Shown: positions 1 through 5,682, counted from the stretch's first letter. The stretch: 8,518 bases of DNA from an uncultured Bacilli bacterium (GCA_947630585.1 CANRIE010000095.1:1-8518), one strand, 5' to 3'. Numbers and translations are program-made. The notes: generated by a model from the sequence alone, not told the origin.

Positions 1-2
1 TT

Positions 3-878
3 ATGAATAAATTAGAAAATTTCTTTTATTTAGATTTAGAAATTAAAAAATTATTAAACAAATTAAATCTAAATACTTATTCAAAAATAAATATCAAAAA
101 TTTCTATAAAAATATGTTAGATTCTATTGATATAATTTATAAGTCTTTAATAGAAATATCTTTAATGTTTAACTTTTCTGATATTATTAAAGAGAGAATT
201 GATAGTTTTTTTGATACTATAATTGAAGAAGCTATGAAAATAAATTCTAATACTAGTCTTGAAAATTTTCTATATAATCGTATGCATAAATTAGATAGTA
301 GTTTTGTAGATGAAGTTAAATTGAAATGTCAAGGATATAAAGAATTTAATTATTTTTTAAATGATCCTAACTTAGAATATTTACTTGTAAAAGCTAGTAG
401 TATTAATGAATTTATTCATGCAATTCATAGTTATATTATGTATAATGATAAGTATTATTACGTGGTTAATGTTATTAAAAGTAGGGATGTTACTACTGAA
501 GATAAAATTAGTTTAAGAGGCAATAATAATCCCTTAGCCTTAGAATTATTTGATAATTTTCCAACTGACTTACAAGTTGGCGATACAGATATATTAAGTT
601 TAGATAAGAAAATATTAATTATGATTAGGGATCGAGGTCATGCTTTAACTATTGATATTGATTTAACTAATTTAGATTCAATTATTGTATCTTATTTTAT
701 TCCTAAGATTTGTAACTTAGAAATGGTTCAAAGACTTAAAGGTATAAATGTTAGTAGTAAAGCTTCTTATTTAGATAATGCAGTTGGGGACTTTGAAACT
801 AATCAAGATAATCTTTTAAATGATATTTATGAACTTATTAGAATGGTACCAACAGACGATGATATTAAAAAAAAATAG
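3..878 (+). CDS. Hypothetical protein, unrecognised family (start uncertain)
   Basis: I do not recognise this protein. It is 291 residues if it begins at the ATG at base 3, but no upstream sequence is available to show a ribosome binding site, so the real start may lie outside the window. Residues 1-115 look mostly helical and are rich in Lys, Asn, Ile and Leu. Residues 120-260 alternate hydrophobic strands with helices (for example ILIMIRDRGHALTIDIDLT near 204-222), which suggests a soluble alpha/beta domain. I see no signal peptide and no convincing membrane segment. The tail is charged (TDDDIKKK). The coding sequence is very AT-rich, visibly more so than the dehydrogenase next to it. It converges on the leftward genes and ends at a TAG that also forms part of a terminator stem. 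An accessory or horizontally acquired gene is possible, but I cannot assign a function. Confidence 0.75.
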   Translation: MNKLENFFYLDLEIKKLLNKLNLNTYSKINIKNFYKNMLDSIDIIYKSLIEISLMFNFSDIIKERIDSFFDTIIEEAMKINSNTSLENFLYNRMHKLDSSFVDEVKLKCQGYKEFNYFLNDPNLEYLLVKASSINEFIHAIHSYIMYNDKYYYVVNVIKSRDVTTEDKISLRGNNNPLALELFDNFPTDLQVGDTDILSLDKKILIMIRDRGHALTIDIDLTNLDSIIVSYFIPKICNLEMVQRLKGINVSSKASYLDNAVGDFETNQDNLLNDIYELIRMVPTDDDIKKK

Positions 879-910
879 CACCTGACTTCTCATTTGAAGT
901 TTTGGTGCTA
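867..910 (-). terminator. Intrinsic terminator for leftward transcripts
   Basis: The outer arms TAGCACC (876-882) and GGTGCTA (904-910) are perfectly complementary, and inner arms ACTTC (885-889) and GAAGT (896-900) extend the hairpin. Read on the minus strand the stem is followed by about nine T residues (plus-strand A run at 867-875). The stop codon of the rightward gene, TAG at 876-878, is the base of this stem. It would end transcription from the dehydrogenase gene or from the promoters at 989-1076. Confidence 0.75.
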
Positions 911-930
911 AACCTTAACAAATGAAGATA

Positions 931-970
931 GCACCTAACACACAAATTAGGGTGCATCTCTTTTTTTATT
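931..970 (+). terminator. Intrinsic terminator for the 3-878 gene
   Basis: The arms GCACCTAA (931-938) and TTAGGGTGC (948-956) pair with one bulged base around an 8-9 base loop. A T-rich tract follows (TCTCTTTTTTTATTTT, from 957). It lies about 50 bases after the stop codon, in the orientation expected for the rightward gene. Confidence 0.75.
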
Positions 971-988
971 TTATGATATATTAGCAAC

Positions 989-1017
989 AATATACCTTTC
1001 TTTTTTTAATTTGTCAA
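989..1017 (-). promoter_or_regulatory. Near-consensus sigma-A promoter pointing left
   Basis: On the minus strand TTGACA (1012-1017) is followed after exactly 17 bases by TATATT (989-994). No protein gene follows in this direction before the terminator at 867-910, so its product would be a short RNA starting near base 982. AT-rich DNA makes chance matches common, but a full TTGACA with ideal spacing is uncommon. Confidence 0.5.
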
Positions 1018-1048
1018 GAGACATAATTTATCAATTCTTTGCAATATA

Positions 1049-1076
1049 ATTGTATCACATTTTATATATAAATCAA
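1049..1076 (-). promoter_or_regulatory. Possible second sigma-A promoter pointing left
   Basis: On the minus strand TTGATT (1071-1076) is followed after 16 bases by TACAAT (1049-1054), with TG one base before it (TGATACAAT, extended -10). It sits just after the dehydrogenase stop. It closely resembles the tRNA promoter at 8409-8437, which uses the same hexamers. Confidence 0.4.
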
Positions 1077-1091
1077 GTAATTTTATATTTT

Positions 1092-2111
1092 TTATGGTTT
1101 TACAACAATTTTTACATTTTCAGTTGTGCCACTTGTTAAATCAACATATGCATCTTGGACTTTTTCAAGTGGTATTTTTTGGTCAATATATTTTTCAACA
1201 TTAATTACCCGTTTAGCAATTAATTCAATACAAGTTTCAAATTCTTGTTCTGTATAAGCAATTGCTCCTTGCATAGTTACTTCTTTCATAACACTTGCAA
1301 CAAGTGGAACACTTACATTTCCGGTTGCAACTCCAACTAAGACAATCACACCACCTGGTTTAACAGCCATGATAGCTTCACTTACTGCATATTGATTGCC
1401 ACAACACTCAATAACTTTATCAAATCCTCCATTTGTTTTCTTTAAAACTTTATTGATAACTTCTTTATCAGTTGCATTAAAGACCTCATTGATTGCACCA
1501 TATTTTAAACCTTTTTTGGCTCTTTTCATATTAGTTTCCATTAAAGCAACATAAGTAGCACCATTTAGTTTTGCAAATTCAGCTGCCATCAAACCAATGA
1601 TACCACCACCAATTATTAAAACACTGTCCCCTACTTTTACATTACCTAAATTAACAGCATGTAAAGATACAGCCGATGGTTCAACAAGGGTTGCTCCAAA
1701 AAATGTTACTTTATCTGGTAACTTTTTAACCATATCAGCTCGACAACTTAAAAATTCAGCTAGCCCTCCAGAATTAGTTAAGGAAAGTCCAACAGCATTA
1801 TCCCAAGTTTTACTGCAATATTGAGGGTTACCACTCTTACAAGCTTCGCACTCTCCGCATGGTGAAATTGGTAATCCTGTTACTCGATCTCCTATTTTTA
1901 AATCAGTTCGTGAACCAGGATCTACGACAACTCCTGAAAACTCATGACCTAAAATAAGTTCAAGTGGTGCACCTCCTTCAAAATAATGTAAATCAGACCC
2001 GCATATTCCACAAGCCTTAACGCGAATAATCACTTCGCCATTTTGAGATACCGGTTTTTTAGTAGTTGCAACTTCTAAATCCCGAACTCCTTTTAATTTA
2101 ACACACTTCAT
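1092..2111 (-). CDS. Zinc-dependent medium-chain alcohol/polyol dehydrogenase
   Basis: A 339-residue MDR-superfamily oxidoreductase of normal length. The catalytic-zinc site is visible as C37 in CGICGSD, H56-E57 in GHEFSG and E144 in VEP. The structural-zinc loop has C85, C88, C91 and C99 (CGECEACKSGNPQYC). The Rossmann fold starts with GGGIIG at 168-173. The acidic residue ending the second strand (E192) favours NAD over NADP. The pattern resembles sorbitol/L-iditol, galactitol-1-phosphate and threonine dehydrogenases, and substrate cannot be chosen from sequence alone. It probably oxidises a secondary alcohol of a polyol in the cytoplasm. The start is supported by GAGGAGG at 2116-2122. It stands alone, divergent from the spore coat genes, with no transporter or kinase gene nearby to reveal the substrate. 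Confidence 0.9.
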   Translation of the reverse strand: MKCVKLKGVRDLEVATTKKPVSQNGEVIIRVKACGICGSDLHYFEGGAPLELILGHEFSGVVVDPGSRTDLKIGDRVTGLPISPCGECEACKSGNPQYCSKTWDNAVGLSLTNSGGLAEFLSCRADMVKKLPDKVTFFGATLVEPSAVSLHAVNLGNVKVGDSVLIIGGGIIGLMAAEFAKLNGATYVALMETNMKRAKKGLKYGAINEVFNATDKEVINKVLKKTNGGFDKVIECCGNQYAVSEAIMAVKPGGVIVLVGVATGNVSVPLVASVMKEVTMQGAIAYTEQEFETCIELIAKRVINVEKYIDQKIPLEKVQDAYVDLTSGTTENVKIVVKP

Positions 2112-2137
2112 AATTCCTCCTCTATTCTATATTAAAT

Positions 2138-2146
2138 ATTATATCA
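2138..2146 (-). promoter_or_regulatory. Extended -10 promoter of the dehydrogenase gene
   Basis: On the minus strand TGATATAAT (2146 to 2138) is a perfect extended -10 element (TGN plus TATAAT), about 27 bases before the start codon. The -35 region at 17-base spacing (ATTTCA, 2161-2166) is weak, as is usual with an extended -10. I see no clear operator in the leader. Confidence 0.6.
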
Positions 2147-2211
2147 TACTTTTTTAATTTTGAAATAGTTTTTTTAAAATTTCTTTTGTTACTTATAGGT
2201 ATTAATAACAC

Positions 2212-2238
2212 ACCATTTTTCTTAATATTCATAATTTA
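2212..2238 (+). promoter_or_regulatory. Sigma-K-like promoter for the coat gene pair
   Basis: CATAATTTA at 2230-2238 fits the sigma-K -10 consensus CATAnnnTA exactly. AC at 2212-2213 lies 16 bases before it, as expected for the short sigma-K -35. No sigma-A hexamer pair is evident. Mother-cell sigma-K control is what is known for cotYZ in Bacillus subtilis. Sigma-E shares the CATA core and cannot be excluded. Confidence 0.6.
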
Positions 2239-2267
2239 TATTAGATAAGAATAAAGGAGTTGATTTT

Positions 2268-2669
2268 ATGAATAATTGTCTAGATAATTGCTTAGCAAAG
2301 ATTTTAAATGTTATTAAAGTTCTTCAAAATAATGCCCTAAAAACGGATTGTCAAGATAATACTTGTACTAAACCTTTTTTAGGTTTAAATACAACTATTT
2401 TATGTTTTAATACAAGACCTATTATGTTATATCGCTGTGATAATACTCCTGTTACTTTAAATTATCCAGGAACTGGTGGTAATAATGTAACTAGTGTATT
2501 TCGCGTTGAAAGTGTAACTAATGATAGTGTTGGGGTATTGCTACTTGAAGCTACAACTGATCAAAATGGTGTAACTACTTATCAAAACACGAATACTTAT
2601 GCAACAATTAATTTAGGTTGTGTATGTGCTATTCAGTGTTTACCTGATACAATAGTTAATAACGTTTAG
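2268..2669 (+). CDS. Spore coat protein, CotY/CotZ/ExsY family (first paralogue)
   Basis: A 133-residue cysteine-rich protein matching the CotY/CotZ/ExsY family of Bacilli, which forms the disulfide-linked outer coat crust or exosporium base layer. Family landmarks appear in order: an N-terminal helix (about 5-22), PFLGLNT at 36-42, NTRPIMLY at 48-55, FRVESV at 78-83, and a C-terminal strand block INLGCVCAIQCL at 114-125. There are nine cysteines (4, 8, 28, 33, 46, 57, 118, 120, 124), consistent with cross-linking. AAAGGAG at 2253-2259 supports the start. It forms a two-gene operon with the paralogue 17 bases downstream. Whether it corresponds to CotY, CotZ or ExsY cannot be settled here, so I give no symbol. 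Confidence 0.88.
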   Translation: MNNCLDNCLAKILNVIKVLQNNALKTDCQDNTCTKPFLGLNTTILCFNTRPIMLYRCDNTPVTLNYPGTGGNNVTSVFRVESVTNDSVGVLLLEATTDQNGVTTYQNTNTYATINLGCVCAIQCLPDTIVNNV

Positions 2670-2686
2670 GAAAGGAGAGTTTAAAA

Positions 2687-3103
2687 ATGGTTAATGGAAA
2701 TCAATGTAATGAAACAAATAGTATAAGTGAAATTTTAAATTTTATCTTAGAACTTCAAAAATGTGCTGATAATACGGATATCGATACTTTTGGCTGTGAT
2801 AAACCTTGCCTAGGACCAAGTATCAACAATGGTCTTATTTATAATACTAGACCAATAACACTTTATTCCTGTGGTACTGGTACCCTTTGGACTATGCCTT
2901 ATAACTTAAACGGTGCAAGTGGAACCTCATCAGTATTTAAAATTTCCAAAGTAGATGGTAACTGTGCAACATTTGAAATCTTAGCTCCAAACCCTGAAAC
3001 AGATAATCCTTTAATTCCATATGTTGCAACTAATAATTTCTTCACGATTGATTTAAGCTGTGTTCTTGCAATTAGATGTTTAGATGATACTTATACAATG
3101 TAA
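2687..3103 (+). CDS. Spore coat protein, CotY/CotZ/ExsY family (second paralogue)
   Basis: A 138-residue paralogue of the preceding gene with the same landmarks: helix ISEILNFILELQKC at 13-26, CLGPS at 41-45, NTRPITLYSC at 53-62, SVFKISKVDGNC at 82-93, and the C-terminal IDLSCVLAIRCLDD at 121-134. It has eight cysteines (7, 26, 37, 41, 62, 93, 125, 131). The ILELQ-C opening and the NTRP box recall Bacillus ExsY/CotY closely. AAAGGAG at 2671-2677 supports the start. The two copies have diverged well beyond a recent duplication, so they may have distinct positions in the coat. The gene ends directly in an intrinsic terminator. Confidence 0.88.
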   Translation: MVNGNQCNETNSISEILNFILELQKCADNTDIDTFGCDKPCLGPSINNGLIYNTRPITLYSCGTGTLWTMPYNLNGASGTSSVFKISKVDGNCATFEILAPNPETDNPLIPYVATNNFFTIDLSCVLAIRCLDDTYTM

Positions 3104-3125
3104 AGAAGCTTGGCTTCTTTTTTTT
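3102..3125 (+). terminator. Intrinsic terminator of the coat operon
   Basis: AAAGAAGC (3102-3109) pairs with GCTTCTTT (3113-3120) around a three-base loop, followed by a T run to 3125. The last two bases of the TAA stop codon are inside the stem. Confidence 0.85.
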
Positions 3126-3126
3126 C

Positions 3127-3151
3127 AAAGAAAAAGAGACTATCTAGTCTC
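3127..3151 (-). terminator. Intrinsic terminator of spoVS
   Basis: GAGACT (3136-3141) pairs with AGTCTC (3146-3151) around a four-base loop. On the minus strand the stem is followed by TTTTTCTTT (3135 to 3127). The spoVS stop TAG (3140-3142) lies in this hairpin. It is separate from the rightward terminator just to its left. Confidence 0.75.
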
Positions 3152-3400
3152 AACAATTAATTTAATAGCTGTTCTCTCTTCGCCTTCAATTGATATATCT
3201 TGAAAAGCTGGAGTACAAACTAAATTTTTACCACTTGGAGCAACAAATCCTCGTGCAATTGCAATTGCTTTTATTGCTTGATTAATAGCTCCAGCTCCAA
3301 CGGCTTGAATTTCAACACTTGGTTGCGTTTTAAAAACATTAGCAAGAGCTCCTGCAACACTACTAGGATTTGATTTGCTACTAACTTTTAGTGTTTCCAT
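3140..3400 (-). CDS. spoVS: Stage V sporulation protein S
   Basis: An 86-residue protein, the same length as SpoVS of Bacillus subtilis and nearly collinear with it: LKVSSKSNPSSVAGALA near the start, then EIQAVGAGAINQAIKAIAIA, RGFVAPSG and GEERTAIKLIVE at the end. The family is a small dimeric, Alba-like nucleic-acid-binding protein. In B. subtilis it affects spore coat assembly and late engulfment or septation. An in-frame ATG five codons upstream (3413-3415) is rejected because it is part of the Shine-Dalgarno GGAGG, so METLKVS is the start. The gene faces the coat operon across 36 bases holding two opposed terminators. A TATAAT at 3423-3428 could be its -10, but the -35 is poor. I do not see a convincing sigma-H promoter. 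Confidence 0.95.
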   Translation of the reverse strand: METLKVSSKSNPSSVAGALANVFKTQPSVEIQAVGAGAINQAIKAIAIARGFVAPSGKNLVCTPAFQDISIEGEERTAIKLIVETR

Positions 3401-3405
3401 ATATA

Positions 3406-3413
3406 TTTCCTCC
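3406..3413 (-). promoter_or_regulatory. Ribosome binding site that sets the spoVS start
   Basis: GGAGGAAA (3413 to 3406) is eight bases, counted from GGAGG, before the ATG at 3400. It overlaps the alternative upstream ATG, which therefore cannot be initiated efficiently. Confidence 0.8.
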
Positions 3414-3442
3414 ATTCAATTAATTATATTAATCTCTATGGA

Positions 3443-3471
3443 AAAAATTACTAATCTTTTTATTAATTTTT
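3443..3471 (-). terminator. Possible weak terminator after serS
   Basis: AAAAATTA and TAATTTTT arms (3464-3471 and 3443-3450) can pair around a 13-base loop on the minus strand, followed by more T. The stem is AT-only and overlaps the serS stop. Read-through into spoVS is possible. Confidence 0.3.
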
Positions 3472-4749
3472 AGGTTTAATAAATTCCATACCACCCATAT
3501 ATGATTTTAATACTTCAGGAATTTTTATACTCTTGTCTGCTTGATAAGCATTTTCAATTAAAGCTATGATGGCCCTTGGACTTGCAACAACCGTGTTATT
3601 TAAAGTTGCAACGAATTTATTTCCATCACTTGTTTTCATTCTTATTCCAAGCCGTCTTGCTTGAGCATCGCCTAAAGTTGAACATGAACCAACTTCAAAA
3701 TACTTTTGTTGTCTTGGGCTCCAAGCTTCAACATCACATGACTTAACTTTTAAGTCTGCAAGGTCTCCACTGCAACATTCAAGAGTTCGAACTGGAATAT
3801 CTAAACTTCTAAAGAATTCAACTGTATAACTCCACATTTTATCATACCACTCCATAGCATCTTCTGGTTTACATAAAACAACCATTTCTTGTTTTTCAAA
3901 TTGATGAACACGATATAAACCTCTTTCTTCTAAGCCATGAGCTCCAACTTCTTTTCTAAAGCATGGTGAATATGATGTCATAGCAATTGGTAAATCTTCT
4001 TCTTTAATTAATTGACCTTTAAATTTTCCAATCATGGAATGTTCACTTGTACCTATTAAATATAAGTCTTCCCCTTCAATCTTATACATCATATTTTCCA
4101 TTTCTTTAAATGACATTACACCAGTTACAACATCACTCCTAATCATAAATGGAGGAATACAATAAGTAAATCCCTTATTTATCATGAAATCTCTAGCATA
4201 AGCAATAACAGCTTCATGAAGTCTTGCAATATCCCCAACTAAGTAATAAAAGCCATTACCACTGGTTCTTCCAGCACTTTCTTTATCAAGCCCCCCTAAG
4301 GCTTCACATATATCAGCATGATATGGAATTTCATAGTCTGGTACAACTGGCTCTCCATACCTTTTAATTTCAACATTCTCTGAGTCATCTCGACCAATTG
4401 GAACACTAGGGTCAATTATATTTGGAATAACCATCATTTTAGTCTTTAATTGTTCAGCTAACTCAGCCTCTTCTTTTTCAATATCTATTAATTTGTTATT
4501 AATTTCAACTACTCTTTCTTTTTTTAAGTTAGCTTCATCAGCCTTTTTCTCTCTCATCAACGTGCCAATTTCACTACTAATATTATTTCTTTCTTGTCTT
4601 AAATTATCACCATCTAATTTTAATTCTCTAATTTTTTGGTCTAATTCTACTACTTCATCTACTAATGGTAATTTTTCATCTTGAAATTTCTTTTTAATAT
4701 TTTCTTTTACAATCTCCTTGTTTTCTCTTACAAATTTAATATCTAACAT
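3463..4749 (-). CDS. serS: Seryl-tRNA synthetase
   Basis: A 428-residue class II aminoacyl-tRNA synthetase that charges tRNA-Ser with serine using ATP. Residues 1-110 form the tRNA-binding helical arm (coiled coil about 28-105). The catalytic domain holds the serine-site TSE at 234-236. Motif 2 is CFRKEVGAHG at 263-272, continuing as ERGLYRVHQFEK to 286. Motif 3 is TLNNTVVASPRAIIALIEN at 382-400 with R392. Several stretches (SPCFRKEVGA, DVEAWSP, QARRLGIR, TSEHSM) look more like archaeal and eukaryotic SerRS than the common bacterial form, which usually has TAEVPLTN and TLNGSGLAVGR. The start has AGGAGAGGA just upstream, inside the end of the HD gene, which stops one base before this ATG. The pair is probably translationally coupled and T-box-controlled. 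Confidence 0.95.
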   Translation of the reverse strand: MLDIKFVRENKEIVKENIKKKFQDEKLPLVDEVVELDQKIRELKLDGDNLRQERNNISSEIGTLMREKKADEANLKKERVVEINNKLIDIEKEEAELAEQLKTKMMVIPNIIDPSVPIGRDDSENVEIKRYGEPVVPDYEIPYHADICEALGGLDKESAGRTSGNGFYYLVGDIARLHEAVIAYARDFMINKGFTYCIPPFMIRSDVVTGVMSFKEMENMMYKIEGEDLYLIGTSEHSMIGKFKGQLIKEEDLPIAMTSYSPCFRKEVGAHGLEERGLYRVHQFEKQEMVVLCKPEDAMEWYDKMWSYTVEFFRSLDIPVRTLECCSGDLADLKVKSCDVEAWSPRQQKYFEVGSCSTLGDAQARRLGIRMKTSDGNKFVATLNNTVVASPRAIIALIENAYQADKSIKIPEVLKSYMGGMEFIKPKN

Positions 4750-4750
4750 T

Positions 4751-5254
4751 TTAATCCTCTCCTTTTAAATTATTTACTGCATTCATTAATTTTTCATAAG
4801 CTGGCATATATCTTTTAGTTATTCGATCATAATCATCAACACTAGGATTTTTAATTCGATTGCTATCTATATTATGCTTTAAATCCGAAAGTTTAACATT
4901 ATAAACATGAATATCCTTGCTACTTATTATTCTCTCTATATAATCAGGATAATATTCACCTTTTTTCTTAGTTAAGTAAGTAAGCGGAATTATAATTTCA
5001 TCACTATAACCTAATTTTCTTAAATCGTCAAACGTTACTTTGGTATCTTCAACAACATCATGGATTAAAGCAACAACTTTTTCATTCTCCGAGGAAACAC
5101 CTGAATATACCTTCATTAAATGAACTATATACGGTATCCCTTCTTTATCAGTCTTATCAGCAAATAGTCTTAATACTAAATCTAAACTTTTTTCAATTAA
5201 GTTATCATTATTCTTTAGTTTTTCTATTTCCTCTTCTGTAAAATATTCTAACAT
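4751..5254 (-). CDS. HD-domain phosphohydrolase, (p)ppGpp-hydrolase-like
   Basis: A 167-residue protein consisting almost entirely of an HD domain of the Rel/SpoT hydrolase type. Visible landmarks are YIVH with H45, LIHDVVEDT with H65, D66, E69 and D70, and KLSDLKHN with D124 and N128. These have the same spacing as in the hydrolase domain of Rel enzymes (KLADRLHN there). There is no synthetase, TGS or ACT domain, so it resembles small alarmone hydrolases (MESH1/SAH) rather than full Rel. Hydrolysis of (p)ppGpp or a related nucleotide with a bound metal ion is inferred, not shown. AAAGGAGG at 5261-5268 is a very strong ribosome binding site. It is the first gene after the T-box leader and is directly followed by serS, so both should rise when tRNA-Ser is uncharged. 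Confidence 0.8.
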   Translation of the reverse strand: MLEYFTEEEIEKLKNNDNLIEKSLDLVLRLFADKTDKEGIPYIVHLMKVYSGVSSENEKVVALIHDVVEDTKVTFDDLRKLGYSDEIIIPLTYLTKKKGEYYPDYIERIISSKDIHVYNVKLSDLKHNIDSNRIKNPSVDDYDRITKRYMPAYEKLMNAVNNLKGED

Positions 5255-5272
5255 AAATATCCTCCTTTACAT

Positions 5273-5314
5273 AAAAAGGAATGGGGAGGAGTCAATATGA
5301 CGGTACCATTCCTT
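5273..5314 (-). terminator. T-box conditional terminator
   Basis: AAGGAATGG (5306-5314) pairs with CCATTCCTT (5276-5284), followed by T residues to 5273. The stem uses the T-box 5' strand, including the UGG that would contact uncharged tRNA, so it excludes the antiterminator. The small GTCA/TGAC helix can persist inside its loop. Confidence 0.85.
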
Positions 5315-5446
5315 ATTTAACTTTTTTTAAATAACGGCCGTAACCGGAACTGATTAGGTTCTCTAAAGAGTAGATAAATAGGTCTTATTGTAATTTTCCA
5401 TCAACCAATTACTTTCTTGAAATAAGATTGCTATTATTGTCTCTTT
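5273..5446 (-). promoter_or_regulatory. Serine T-box riboswitch (leader of the HD-serS operon)
   Basis: Read on the minus strand, Stem I runs from AAAGAG (5441-5446) to CTCTTT (5365-5370). Upper helices are AATAG/CTATT (5431-5435 with 5377-5381), CTTATT/AATAAG (5421-5426 with 5384-5389) and GTAATT/AATTAC (5408-5413 with 5390-5395). The specifier bulge reads UA-UCU-A with UCU at 5372-5374, a serine codon followed by the usual A and the lower helix. An 8-bp AT hairpin lies at 5313-5334. The T-box AAGGAATGGTACCG is at 5301-5314, with UGG to pair with the tRNA CCA end. The antiterminator is AGGA (5310-5313) with TCCT (5287-5290), enclosing GTCA/TGAC (5298-5301 with 5291-5294). The leader precedes serS, matching the specifier. 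Confidence 0.92.
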
Positions 5447-5452
5447 TATGAT

Positions 5453-5662
5453 TTACATATATTTTTGCATTTGTTTCATCATTTGATTTACTTGTTTCTG
5501 CGTTGGGGTTCTTCCCATCCCACTCATTAATGTTCTAATCATCTCTTCATTAATTGGGGGATTCTTTTTTAAATACTTTGTCATTAGTTTTCTTGATATG
5601 AAAAAACCTAAAACCGCACCCAAAATAAATCCAAATAAAACTTGCAATATATCAATTAACAT
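5453..5662 (-). CDS. yneF: UPF0154 small membrane protein YneF
   Basis: A 69-residue protein matching the YneF/UPF0154 family of Bacilli. It has one N-terminal membrane helix (about 3-23), a basic stop (RKLMTKYLKK), then the family signature KNPPINEEMIRTLM (33-46) and MGRTPTQKQVNQMMK (49-63). The family function is not established. AGGAG at 5671-5675 with eight-base spacing supports the start. It is preceded by its own sigma-A-like promoter. Its stop codon is only six bases from the first T-box helix, so its transcript probably runs into the serine T-box unless a promoter is hidden in its coding sequence. Confidence 0.9.
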   Translation of the reverse strand: MLIDILQVLFGFILGAVLGFFISRKLMTKYLKKNPPINEEMIRTLMSGMGRTPTQKQVNQMMKQMQKYM

Positions 5663-5682
5663 AATCTCAACTCCTAAAATGT

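Larger units (their letters stand above)
867..982 (-). ncRNA. Candidate small RNA ending at the 867-910 terminator
   Basis: This is inferred only from a strong leftward promoter (989-1017) and a strong leftward terminator (867-910) with no credible coding sequence between them. The predicted transcript is about 115 bases. It would contain a first hairpin (GCACCCTAA with TTAGGTGC), then an array of GGTGCTA/TAGCACC arms that can pair in more than one way. I know of no named RNA family that it matches. It could equally be a remnant of a lost gene, with the hairpins serving only as the rightward gene's terminator. It lies antisense to nothing except the last few bases of the rightward gene. Confidence 0.3.

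Noticed and set aside
971..1024. Leftward 17-codon frame (MSLDKLKKERYIVANIS)
   Set aside because: There is no Shine-Dalgarno before the ATG, and the frame overlaps the promoter at 989-1017. Peptide coding is not supported, though a remnant of a lost gene is possible.
1597..1824. Rightward open frame of 75 codons
   Set aside because: It is antisense to the Rossmann-fold part of the dehydrogenase gene, with no ribosome binding site and no recognisable protein features.
3140..3415. Longer spoVS frame starting five codons upstream
   Set aside because: The upstream ATG lies within the Shine-Dalgarno, and the 86-residue form matches the known SpoVS length and N-terminus.
4493..4684. Rightward open frame of 63 codons
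   Set aside because: It is the antisense shadow of the SerRS coiled-coil arm, where charged codons read as hydrophobic ones on the other strand.
5335..5364. GC-rich near-palindrome (CGGCCG region) as a possible protein-binding operator
   Set aside because: It falls in the expected linker/Stem III region of the T-box leader and is better read as RNA structure.
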